In this document: piece after piece, positions 40,101 through 48,872 of the stretch | How positions within the stretch are numbered: position 1 is the first letter of the stretch | How the letters are laid out: every line of letters starts with the position of its first letter | DNA from: Anagrus nilaparvatae | Lineage: Eukaryota; Arthropoda; Insecta; Hymenoptera; Mymaridae | Direction of reading: 5' to 3' | Length of the DNA: 64,000 bases | NCBI GenBank assembly: GCA_022575985.1 | Contig: JAKSXM010000002.1 | Span: forward strand, 16,851,001 to 16,915,000 | Made by a program: the position numbers and the translations under genes | The notes under the pieces: model-generated | Database searches by the model: none | What the model saw: only the letters and a program-made list of their open reading frames with translations | What the model was told of the DNA's origin: nothing

Positions 40101-43100
40101 CGACGGAGATATTTGAATTTTTTAGGCTCATTATAATATCATAGTTTAAATATTTATAAAAAGGGATCACTAAAATATTTTTGGGAATATTTTAGTTATA
40201 AGAGTTTCTGTTCTCACTGCTAATGAAGTACTAAAATCTATTAAATTGAAAAAGTTTAAAGGTTCACCGATTCATACGTTAACAAAAATTTTTTATTATT
40301 AGACAAAGAGAAAAAAGTTTTTTATATATTGAAAGAATTTGAGTAAGATAAACAAAATTGATATTTTTTTTAATTACTAATGTATAGGAATCAAGGGTTA
40401 AGAGTTTATAGCTCAAGTACCTAGAAATTACATAAAGTATATAAATTTAAAGGTCGATGTAAAAACATTAAAGAAATATCTTGTTCCAAAAAGATCGCAT
40501 TTATTATTCATAATAAATTCCTACTAAAATCTTTTTAATATTTGGAACGACAACAGTATTTATACTGTTTAAATCATCTTATAATATTATAGTAGTAGTA
40601 GTAGTTTATTCTTGCTTATAATCATTTACATAATTGTTACAAGATACATATAATATTTTTTACATTTTCTTTTTTAAATCTTATGTTTTGTTTATGAATT
40701 ACTAGTTTTGAAAAAATAAGAAATTAAATACAATACCAATTTAGTAATTAAAATATCAAAAAATGTATATAAACTTTCAAGTAATATTCATTACATTTAT
40801 ATATATGCTTATAAAAAGTATACATTTTGAAAATTTAAAAACAAAAATTCAATATTTTATTATTTATTAATTTATAGTAAAATTATATGAATTTAAAAAT
40901 TTGAAAAAGTTTCTCTTCCCATTCGGCATTCAATTTTTTTTCACTCCTTGAATCTTCAGATCTATTTCTTGTTGCTATTTTGAATCTTTTTTGTATTTTC
41001 TATTTTCATGTATTTAGCTATTTATATATTGTTGTCTATACTTTTTTAAATTGCTGCTCACTTATAAATTCATCCTTTTTCATTCAAAATGATGTGATAA
41101 AGTTACTTGCTCTGTTTTCATTAATACTTTGAAATTTATATGAAAATTACCATTTTCCACTTTCCTGCTTTAATATTTTTTGGGATTTCTCCCTGTTTTT
41201 TTTTTACTGTTCAACGTGTATTTTAAGCAAAAAATGGCATTTCCATCAGAACTATTTTTATAACTGTTTTCATTATCTTTTATTATATCAATTGCTTTTA
41301 TGTGTAAAGCTCTTGTGTTGTACATGTTAAATTTACTTAACTTAGATAGACTATTATATGAAGATACTGTTGTTAACTGGGAACCAGGTTGATTCGATAT
41401 ATTATAGCTTTTGATGTCCTTTATCGTGAAATTTGAATAATTTTTTCTTTTTTTAATTCTATTGCTTCTTTTTTGAATATTTAATAAAACAAATCTAATT
41501 TTGTGCAAAAAATTTTTTTCGACGCCTTCCCTCCAAATATGCTTATAATTCTCCATGCGTTCGAACGAACATAACCCTTAATTTCTTCTCAATATTTTAT
41601 TTCTTAATTTCTTTTTAAATTTTGGACCCGGAGCTTTGATTTTTTTTCCACTTATACTTAAAAATATTTAACTTTTAATTTTCAAAAAAATTTTCTAAAA
41701 ACTTTTTCAATTTCACTAAAAAAATATTAAATCTTTGTGGAGCTCTTTTAAGCATAACTTTTTACTTCGGCGCCCTCCCCCCCTCCTTTTAAGTATTATA
41801 TATAGGGGTGTCTTTTATAGTTTATAAAAAGTATTATAAAATTAATTAAAAAATTTTGTCTTCTATTAATCCATTATACTTTCATATAAACACAGTAATT
41901 GCCATAACTCTTAATAATAAATAAAAATTGAAACCTATTATTTTTCACGTACTCCTCCAGAGTGCTATAATAAAATTTTATACATTTATGATATAGAAAT
42001 CTATCATTATTTATATAAAACTACACATGTAAACAGTAAATTCTAATAGTACTTTTCAATTCTGAAATGCGCGTGCGCATAAGCATATAATATATTATTA
42101 TCCAATATTCTCATTCCACCACGACTATGAGACAAAAAAAAAGGTACAAAAACACGTTTATTGAAAAATTAAGTATGGGTATTATTGATTTTTTTAAGCA
42201 TAGAAATTATATTTAGAAGAGGGGGCTCTGTTCATATATATATATGCAATATAGACACACCAATATTTATAAATATTGGTGATTGTGTTTTATTGTCAGA
42301 ATTCAAAAGTCCTTTAGAAAGTTGACCTTGTTACACGTGTATCTGTATAAATAATGATAAATTATTATTATCAGCAATGAATAAAAAAACATACTTATAG
42401 ACGCAGTAAAGAATATTTACTCATCCTCAGCATTTAAATATAAAAATTTATATTTACACGCCAGAGAATAAATAATATTATTTACTATGTCTAATAGGGT
42501 GTTTCTTATTTCCCAAATTAACCCTAGATGAAAATACTGGCTCGAATATGATACTGTAGGTAACAATAGTATATTTACGGCTCGTGTCCAGAAAAGTAAA
42601 GAATGGCCCAAAACGCATGTAAATTACCTTCCGAGGCGAAGCCGAGGATGGTAAACTGCGATTTGGGGCATTCTTTATTTATGGACAAGGGCCGTATAAA
42701 ATTTTTCTGCGACAGTAGCAAGAAATTTTGATTTCCTTGGTCGCTCAGCGACCAGGAAATCGTACTTTCGTGGCTACTGTACAGAAAAACTATTTTCTAA
42801 CAAAAAAATTTTTACCTATAGGTTATAGTAGTGTGCTGATTTGCAAATAAAAATCGTTAAAAATCAGAAAAAAGGTTTTAAAAACGTTATAAAAAGCTTT
42901 TAGAAACCTTGCTTAAAACTTTTTACTACTAAATGTTCTAAAAGCTTGTTGGTAACAAAATATCTAAAAAACACTGTAAATTATAACATTTTGTATGATA
43001 TTTGAACTTAATTTAAAATTTATAGTCGTCTACAAAGCAAATATCACGAAAATTGCAATTTGACATTAAACTATGTATGTAAAAATTTTTTTTTTATGAT

Positions 43101-46100
43101 TAGTTTTATGACCTGAAGTATCAGATTTGGGCCGATATTTTTCTCTACGGTCAGTTTGGAAAATAAGAAACAGCCTAATGTCTAAGTATCTTCTATTCTG
43201 AACAGTAGCAGAGAAGGTACGACTTCCTTGCGTTTTATCCATGGGAGCAAAAAAAGAATACCCCTGATCGCAGTTTACCGTAGTATTTACGCGCTCTGGG
43301 TCATTCTTTTTTTTTTGTTCCCTTGGTTAAAAATGCATATATACATTTACTATTGATATTATTCATAAGCTGTCCGAAAATCCTATAAAGTTAAGCGCGC
43401 GACTGTAGATATTAGCAAACAAAAAATCCAGACGCTGAAGGCGATTTATTACAGAACTAATATTTTCCTAAGACTGGTTCTACAAACACCGTAAATGAGG
43501 TTCGTAACCGCAAGCGCAGCTTCAACGCAATGCGTACAACACGACTTTTTGAATCTGTGCATTACGTAGAGGCTGTGCTTGCGGTTGCGACTCCTTTTTA
43601 CAGCGTTTATAGAACCAGCCTAATAAATATCTCTATGATTATACACCGCTTGACTGCGCTGTTACACCGCTTGTCGTCACCATTTTTGTACATCAGCGCC
43701 AATTTTTTCATTTTACGGTGGTAGTTTTTTTTGCCAATTGACGGACAAAACTAACTTTTATAACCGATTTTTTTAATTTAACAAATTCTTCTGAAAAATA
43801 TTAATTAAATAATAAATAAGTATAACTTATTAACTAAATTTAAGTATCCGCACACTTAATAATAGATGGTAATTTTACGTATGTATAACATCGGAAATCC
43901 CTTGTCCAGCAAACCCCCTTAAATTTTTCGTTGTCCGAAACCAACCGTTTTATTCAAGTGGCAGAAAAATTCGATTAAAAATTAAATTTAACAAAAATTC
44001 TCTTTCCGTAAGCAATACAAATTTTGAGCATTCACCAGAAAATTTTATAAAAATAGATTGGCCAATTCATAAGAGAAAATATAGAAATGAAAATTACCTG
44101 ATTATTTTTATCTGAGCTAAAATATGTTGGGCAATATTTAATAGCAATATATCTGCTGAAACTGTTGATATTGCAAGAAAGGCAATTTTAAGAGTAGATA
44201 TAAAATGTATTTCATAAAAGTATTTTTCTCCATCAACAAAAAAATCAATTTGAATCAAATGAATTTTTGTTCTTGTTTCATTTAATGGATTAATTACATC
44301 CAATATTATTGTTACAAATGGAATGAAAACACCAGTTAAACATAATATTATAACTGTTACTAAATATTTTTAAAAAAAGTATCATTAAAATTATCGAGTA
44401 AGAAGAAATTTATTTATTTAAATTATTGATGTAAAATACTTACAAATAAAAAATTGACTAATAATTTTTCCATATTTGGCCATTTTTAACAAAGTATCAA
44501 ATTTAAACGTATGGCGACTTTTTTTAAATTTTATCCAATCTTTATGAATTCCATTAAAAATTTTCTTAATCTAATTAAAATAATAATTTATCAATGCATA
44601 ATATGAGTAAAAAATTGTTAAAATTTTATTTTACCTTATTCTGCTTTAAGTTAAAAAGTAAGTGAATAGTGATACACATAGAATCCGCAATTATATATGC
44701 TATTACTTCAAAAACAAGATCGATATTATTTTTTTCTTTAATTATCGTGTGTATCTAAAATAATAATTTTAAAAATTATGTTTTTATCAGGAAATGAGAT
44801 GTTGGAATATAATCGTATCCATAAAATAATATCAGCCATTAAAATTATAAACATAAAGCACTAAATAAAATGCAGGATATAAAAAATCTACCACCATTTT
44901 ATGATCCAGTGATACAAGAAATTATTGAATAAGTAAACAACTTCTATATTTTTTTAAAATAAACTATCAAATTGTACAATAAAAATGCACCTTTACATTT
45001 AAAAACAATAGAAACCAGCCTTTATACACGTACAACAGTCAGCTGATTTAAATAAACAAAAGATCATGTATTTATAAAATAATGACAAACTTTATTTAAT
45101 TTTTATTTTAACCCATTAGCGCCAGCGCGACCACACCACTGACGCTCGGATTTTTGCTTATAAAACGGGTAAAAAAATGATTTTTTTTTTAAATTAAAAT
45201 CTTCCTTTACTAAAAAGGACTTACTTTACAAGATTCCGGGGTCAGATTTTTAATTTTGTATCAATAATCGATTTTTTGTATTTTTTGTGGCCGCCATATT
45301 TAATTAACGGTCAATAATATTAAAAATCTGACCTCAGAATCTTGTAAAGCAAGTCCTTTTTAGTAAAGTAAGACTTTAATTTAAAAAAAAAACATTTTTT
45401 TACCCGTTTTATAAGCAAAAATCCGAGCGTCAGTGGTGTGGTCGCGCCGGCGCTAATGGGTTAAATTAAAATAAATGTGCAATAATCTTTAAATATGTTA
45501 TAAATAAATTAATTTTATTTTAATGTTAATTACAGCTCTTGATAAGGGTGATCGTTTAGATTACCGAAACGTTGGGCAAAAACATATTTAAATTGACTTA
45601 TTTTTTGATTTATTTTTTAAAATACATTAATTTAATTATTCAACTGAATTGTCTGTAAAGTCGTAGAAAATTTCAAAAAAAAAATTATAGTACTTATATG
45701 CATTTTTGCTTTACCACGAAAATCGCTTAAAATCAACTGCAAATTATATATAATGATAAAAAAACACGTAAAAGTATATTTTTGGCAAGAAATAATCAAT
45801 TTATTATAAGTATTTTAATCAATATAAATGACTTTGATATCTAGAAAAAGCCTTATTTTTATCATTTATTAAATTTTCTAATAAAATACGTATAATATTT
45901 ATATTTTTGTTAATATTTAGAAAAATGAAAAAGAACCAAAAGTATAAAAAAATGTTTATATTTTTAAATACTTAAAAAATAGCACAATAATAAAAGAATT
46001 TTTTTTTTTTTTAACTATTAAATATAGTTTAAAAAATTTTTGAATTTTATAAAAAAGAATGTCATTTTAGGAATGTATTTTTTGACATTTATTTTAGTAA

Positions 46101-46267
46101 TAAATATATGTAAAACTTACACAAGGTATAATAAATCCAAAAGCAAGGATGCTCCAAAAGATTTTAATAAATCTATTATATTTCCCATTTTCGTATGGCC
46201 AAACTCCATATAATCTAAACAGATATTCAGTTTCCTTGTAATAATATTTAAAATCCATGTCACTCAT
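19149..46267 (-). CDS. Odorant receptor OR-B, complete 9-exon paralog of OR-A with expanded introns
   Basis: Tandem paralog of OR-A with the same inferred role. Exons in order: 46267-46121, 44754-44635, 44570-44444, 44359-44098, 36426-36331, 33751-33661, 32837-32704, 25853-25724, 19208-19149. All nine exon lengths and intron phases match OR-A, giving 388 aa with no stop or frameshift. Differences are scattered substitutions: MSDMDFKYYY against MSDKDFKYYY at the start, and FWSILAFGFIIPC against FWGIVAFGFIIPY at the end of exon 1. Exon 9 is identical to that of OR-A. The gene spans 27.1 kb. Intron 1 holds a TTAA MITE, intron 4 a PLE with a nested LTR element, intron 5 a probable LTR with PLE and MITE, intron 7 several TIR elements, and intron 8 a foldback and a palindrome. 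Coding integrity suggests function, but splicing across such introns needs transcript support. Confidence 0.88.
19933..21256. mobile_element. TIR element nested in foldback, TTAA-flanked
   Basis: Ends read TTAAGGACGCTCTGGCC and GGCCAGAGCGTCGTTAA. The TTAA duplication suggests piggyBac-type insertion. The 1.3-kb interior has no convincing ORF. Confidence 0.65.
21542..22382. mobile_element. MITE with long inverted arms and TA duplication
   Basis: Ends TAGTATAGGCCTGGAGCA and the complementary CTCCAGGCCTATACTA. Arms of about 250 bp are centred near 21960. The flanking TA is as expected for Tc1/mariner-type insertion. The open frame at 21510-21710 is an arm by-product. Confidence 0.75.
24151..24702. 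repeat. Near-perfect 552-bp palindrome (OR-B intron 8)
   Basis: The halves are reverse complements almost base for base around about 24427: GCACAAAAAAAAAACTTT at the left, its complement at the right, and matching CCGCGGTC-type cores. Unit A near 3555 lacks it. The arms show very little divergence, implying youth or gene conversion. Confidence 0.85.
26359..26718. mobile_element. MITE with GGGGTGGAA termini (OR-B intron 7)
   Basis: Termini GGGGTGGAATTTTTGTTTTT and the inverted copy. There are two internal palindromic modules, each with a TTCTAGTATTTT-type core, so the outer end sequence appears again at about 26524. Unit A near 4415 is the empty site. Confidence 0.75.
27400..27547. mobile_element. 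Dispersed short repeat, partial copy 3
   Basis: A tandem pair of AAAGAATGACCCAAAT..GATTTGGGCC blocks at 27440-27530, the core of the family seen at 7851 and 42572. Confidence 0.5.
27692..29349. mobile_element. Long-TIR element, 1.66 kb (OR-B intron 7)
   Basis: Inverted ends of about 385 bp begin CGTCATGATATGTGAGTCTG and contain GGCGCCCCCTAGAACGG. The flanks show a 4-bp AATT duplication, and unit A near 5085 reads AATTCGAAGG uninterrupted. The interior holds older repeat sequence and no intact transposase. Confidence 0.8.
29539..31040. mobile_element. TIR element, 1.5 kb (OR-B intron 7)
   Basis: The left end (GATGGAAAATGGAAACATT then CGACACTCGCGGC) is inverted at 30950-31040 (GCTGCGAGGGTCGAATTG then TTTCCATTTTCCATC). 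Only short chance ORFs inside. Confidence 0.65.
31560..31800. repeat. G-rich runs plus tandem GGGTTTAGGGA-type units
   Basis: Runs of 5-9 G, then four or five degenerate units of about 27 bp containing GGGTTTAGGGACTTAGAATA. A related inverted, C-rich version lies near 49680-49870, so it is part of a dispersed repeat and not a telomere. Confidence 0.6.
31801..32640. other. Unclassified repeat-like stretch in OR-B intron 7
   Basis: No gene is supported. Repeated phrases (for example TGCTAATTTAAGG, AAATTTGTCTAACACC) point to an old interspersed repeat. The 127-codon open frame here shows no recognisable domain. Confidence 0.4.
34205..34471 (+). pseudogene. GIY-YIG endonuclease remnant of PLE-3
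   Basis: The frame reads CDNIYIGQTRRKFYKRYIEH, then SNFALHLMNHNH and ALEEIEIYKQIK to a stop. This is the C-terminal endonuclease of Penelope-like elements: YIGQT, the conserved Arg, and the H..N.H segment. RT sequence is absent upstream, so this is a 5'-truncated copy. Confidence 0.85.
34534..35269. mobile_element. TTAA-flanked MITE nested in PLE-3
   Basis: Ends TTAAGGTAGACTTCCACTTCG and its inverted complement ending in TTAA, with an AT-rich non-coding interior. TTAA duplication indicates mobilisation by a piggyBac-like transposase (family knowledge). Confidence 0.75.
35459..35491 (+). ncRNA. Hammerhead ribozyme-like core of PLE-3
   Basis: CTGATGA at 35459-35465, a stem II of six pairs (GACAAC-TAT-GTTGTT, one wobble), then GAAAC at 35482-35486 and GCGTC. 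Stem I could pair CAT with ATG around it; stem III is minimal. Hammerheads are known in PLE terminal repeats. Activity is not shown. Confidence 0.55.
37672..38203. repeat. 5' LTR
   Basis: TG...CA ends, a TATA box (TATAAAAG) at 37964-37971 and AATAAA at 38121-38126, so U3-R-U5 order is left to right and transcription runs on the plus strand. Confidence 0.9.
38990..39420. repeat. Tandem repeat of about 116 bp inside the LTR element
   Basis: Units containing GGCTACGTAGGTGGTGGTC and TTACAGGTGGTAATTACCG start near 39121, 39237 and 39353, with a partial unit before. A separate 46-bp doublet with GCAGAAATTTGCAGTTCCGG sits at 38403-38494. Short ORFs here follow the repeats and are not supported as genes. 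Confidence 0.8.
39511..40042. repeat. 3' LTR
   Basis: Matches the 5' LTR over its full length at a constant offset of 1839 bases. TATA box at 39803-39810. Confidence 0.9.
40586..41800 (-). mobile_element. Unclassified insertion, possibly a LINE 3' part
   Basis: Lies between PLE-1 and resumption of unit-B sequence. TAAGTATTAT occurs at both outer limits (36443 region and 41790 region), so PLE-1 may have inserted into an older element. On the minus strand it ends with (CTA)n, as some non-LTR elements do. It holds a 128-codon ORF of unknown type. Confidence 0.35.
41170..41556 (-). CDS. Unknown 128-aa ORF inside the insertion
   Basis: Begins MENYKHIWREGVEKN and is basic and Asn/Lys/Ser-rich. 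No domain recognised, and it is absent from unit A. It could be an ORF1-like protein of a retroelement or a chance frame in AT-rich DNA. Confidence 0.2.
   Translation of the reverse strand: MENYKHIWREGVEKNFLHKIRFVLLNIQKRSNRIKKRKNYSNFTIKDIKSYNISNQPGSQLTTVSSYNSLSKLSKFNMYNTRALHIKAIDIIKDNENSYKNSSDGNAIFCLKYTLNSKKKTGRNPKKY
42572..42795. mobile_element. Dispersed short repeat, copy 4
   Basis: Closest relative of 7851-8046, sharing CGGCTCGTGTCCAGAA, CCGAGGCGAAGCCGAG and GGCATTCTTTATTTATGGAC. It has an extra GC-rich hairpin (GTCGCTCAGCGAC). Confidence 0.6.
43471..43621. mobile_element. Small MITE with AGACTGGTTCTA ends
   Basis: AGACTGGTTCTA at the left and TAGAACCAGCCT at the right, with inner complementary AACCGCAAGCGCAGC and GCTGTGCTTGCGGTT. 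About 150 bp, more GC-rich than the surroundings. Confidence 0.65.
45108..45464. mobile_element. TTAA MITE, piggyBac-like ends (OR-B intron 1)
   Basis: TTAACCCATTAGCGCC at the left and GGCGCTAATGGGTTAA at the right, with arms of about 150 bp. TTAA duplication and CCC termini fit piggyBac-type non-autonomous elements. It lies inside a longer insertion (about 44849-45690) missing from unit A, whose GGTGATC/GATTACC-CGAAACG hairpin at about 45545-45575 looks PLE-derived. Confidence 0.75.
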
Positions 46268-46735
46268 TTTAATTCGTTTAAATTTACAATTTTATCATCA
46301 TATTATAGGAAATCACTGTTTTTATTAAATATTATATTTAAAATCAAAGTTTGTATGATATTTTTTAATGTTTATACATAACTACGTTATTCTTCAATAT
46401 CATGAAGAAAAACGACTAAAAGCTTCATAATAATATTCAATTTTCGTCAATAAAACTTTTCTTTTACGCATATATTAATTTTCTCTATAGATATTTCTAC
46501 ACTAAATTATTTTTTTTAAATCCTGTATGCTTTGGTTGTAGCATAGTGCTATAGTAAAAGCACACACACACTGTAATCCTGGAGACATCGATTCAATAAC
46601 TTTCTCGCCATTGAAATACACCAATAGAAAATATCATTGATTTGAGTTAATAGACAGGGTTTCTAATACTTTAATTTAATGTATAAAAACATTAAATCGA
46701 TAGACAATGATTTTAGTTCAATTAGCAAAACAAAG

Positions 46736-47848
46736 TATATGTAAAGATACTATATAGGTATTTATACAGAATTATATAGGCAAAATCTATGAGTATTTAT
46801 AATAGCGCGTAAAAACTCATTTACACAACAAAAATTATTGTAAGTAAAGCCCTTTCTACATCAGATTAAAAGTCGATATTAAATCTGGCAATTTTTAAAA
46901 TTTATATAGTGTATTTGGATTAAATCTAGACATCTAAAGTATGAATACATAAAAAATACCCCTTTATATGGGTAGGTTTTGAAATTTTTAAGGTATTACG
47001 CCCATTTCTCCAGAAAAAACCCCGAAATTCGAGATCAGCGACCCAAAAAATCTACAGTAAACCAAAACTCATGACGGCCAGTAACTTAACACCCCCCCCC
47101 CCCCCCCCGCGATTTGACTGGAGTATTACTTAAGTGTTATAAAAAAGTTTATTTTTTCTGAATGCACAGGGTTTTGTTGGCGTCAAATTACTTGTTTGCT
47201 TATCTACTCTCAACATATATAACGGGAATTTTTCGGAAAATTTTTTTTTTAAATAAGTTTTTACCATTTTCAAATTTTTGCGCAAATCAGGCGCAAATTT
47301 TAATTTAAATGACAAAATTAAAATCTGACCATAAATGTTGATTCTCCGTGAAATTTTATTTTATAATGGTTTCTGAATTTTTAACCAAGTAGAATTACCG
47401 TGCACTTACGACCAAGTATAAATACCCTGCCAACTAGCTGGCACTAAGGTTCCTCAAACAATGAGAAAAAACTTTTCCAATTTTGAGAAATAAATTTTGA
47501 AAAAATTCGGTATCAAATGCAAAAAATTACTATAAATGAACTGTCTAAAACTAGTACTCTCATAGAAAAAAATTAGGTACTATGTCCAAAAAGAAAAAAA
47601 AATTGGTGTTTTTTGTATTTTTTCGTGAAAAAAATTTTGGGAAAAAAATTTTCAAAAAATTAAGTATCAGTTTCGAGATATAGAGTAAAAACCATACTTT
47701 CAAATATAAGTACTTTCGTGGAAATAAATGAGGTATTACATCCAAATTAAAAAAAAAAAAAGTACCTCGAGCTTTTTTGGTGAAAAAATTTTTGAAAAAA
47801 AAATTAGGTCTTAACTCCAGAATGTTTGTAAAATATCACCAATTAAAT

Positions 47849-47898
<50 letters not shown>

Positions 47899-48612
47899 AT
47901 ACACACACACATACATACTTTTTTTAAAAACCGGTTTTTAGCTTCCTGGGGTCTCAAAACGTGCTTATATGCCAAAAAATCAAAAATCGAAATTTGACCT
48001 ATCACAATGGTTCCTCTTTGAGGAACCAAAAAAAATAGTATTAGTATACACAGTTAAAGATGAAAGTTGACACGCTCGCTCCTGTGTGACATAACCTAAA
48101 GAGACCAATTTTAAACGTTACTCCCTAATTGAGTAATGTGCCATTTAAGATTTGAATAATTTTTTTATAGGATGCTATATAAAAATTTATTTATTTTTTT
48201 AATTTGGAAAAAGTTGTTGATAATGTGGGGATTATACTGAATTCGACAGCACCTTTATATAGAATTCTATATGGTAACGCAAAGGATAGGTTAAAGAAAT
48301 TTTTTTTAAGCATTAAATTTTATTTGTGCATAAAGAAAAATTTAAATATTTGGTAAATTTAAGTTAAAATACCCAATATGTAAGAAATTTCAGTAACCTC
48401 TAAATAAAAATACTTACTTTTAGGGGGTATAGTACAGCACTAATAATTATGTATAAATATTTATTTTTAGATTGCGTAATTCGTTTTGATAAAATATTTA
48501 TATAAACACATAAATCTTTTTAATCTAAAAATAATATTATTTTAATTATAAATATATGAATTTCAAAAAAGACACAAAATTTAAAAAAAAAATCAAATTT
48601 TATATTTTACAG
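46736..48612. other. Gene-free stretch with simple repeats
   Basis: No gene supported. It contains a 17-base C run (47092-47108), a block at 47440-47830 related in inverse orientation to 52700-53960, and a CA microsatellite. Confidence 0.5.
47851..47920. repeat. (CA)n microsatellite
   Basis: About 70 bp of AC/CA repeat, followed by ACCGGTTTTTAGCTTCCTGG and TTTGAGGAACC. The same flank occurs inverted next to 52573-52680, so the microsatellite belongs to a dispersed element. Confidence 0.85.
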
Positions 48613-48872
48613 GTAGAACAGAAGAAAAAAATAAAATACCAGCACGTTACATAATGTCAATGATGATATCAATTGGATTAGCAATAGTTTATGGATTTAA
48701 AGTAAATGTAAGCGTTGCGATAGTAGCAATGGTTAATCACACAGCTATCAAATTAGAAGCACAAAAAATAAAATTTGATGATATCAATGAAAAAGAATCT
48801 TCGATTGCTATTTTACAAGATGATACATGCAGACATCTTAGGCCAATAACAGATAAAATTGCTAATAAAGAG
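48613..48872 (+). CDS. Exon of an SLC17-like (sialin/phosphate cotransporter type) MFS gene
   Basis: A single exon of 260 bp preceded by TTTTACAG and followed by a GT donor (AAAGAG|GTGATT). It reads IPARYIMSMMISIGLAIVY, then NVSVAIVAMVNHTAI, then a hydrophilic stretch ending CRHLRPITDKIANKE. The first transmembrane helix followed by a NVSVAIVAMVN-type signature is typical of insect SLC17 anion transporters; the hydrophilic loop fits the extracellular loop after TM1. Further exons were not found in the window, where 49-54 kb is repeat-rich. It could be a 5' part of a gene with very long introns or a stranded exon. Confidence 0.65.

Larger units (their letters stand above)
37505..40190 (-). pseudogene. 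PLE-1 coding remnant with GIY-YIG domain, split by an LTR element
   Basis: Two minus-strand pieces, 40190-40043 and 37671-37505, form one open frame across the LTR insertion. The upstream piece reads VIPFYKYLNYDIIMSLKNSN and the downstream piece has NNVVYKIKCRDCKFAYIGQT and YKRVNEHKKAYKN. This is the end of a PLE polyprotein entering GIY-YIG. The RT is missing, so the copy was truncated before or after insertion. Confidence 0.75.
36453..40535 (-). mobile_element. Penelope-like element PLE-1 carrying a nested LTR element
   Basis: Inverted outer ends: 36453-36540 is complementary to 40455-40535. Direct terminal repeats of about 263 bp lie at 36797-37060 and 40191-40452. This direct-plus-inverted arrangement is the pseudo-LTR architecture of PLEs. 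A CTCCGAAACGTCG hairpin near 36540-36577 is in the hammerhead position. It occupies OR-B intron 4. Confidence 0.8.
17715..46735. repeat. Segmental duplication unit B (contains OR-B)
   Basis: The partner of unit A in the same orientation. It is more than twice as long because of insertions absent from A. A carries a few private insertions of its own, for example 5162-5585 and 8121-8454. Confidence 0.85.

Noticed and set aside
47811..48029. 72-codon ORF with a Val-Cys run
   Set aside because: Translation of the (CA)n microsatellite and its repeat flank.
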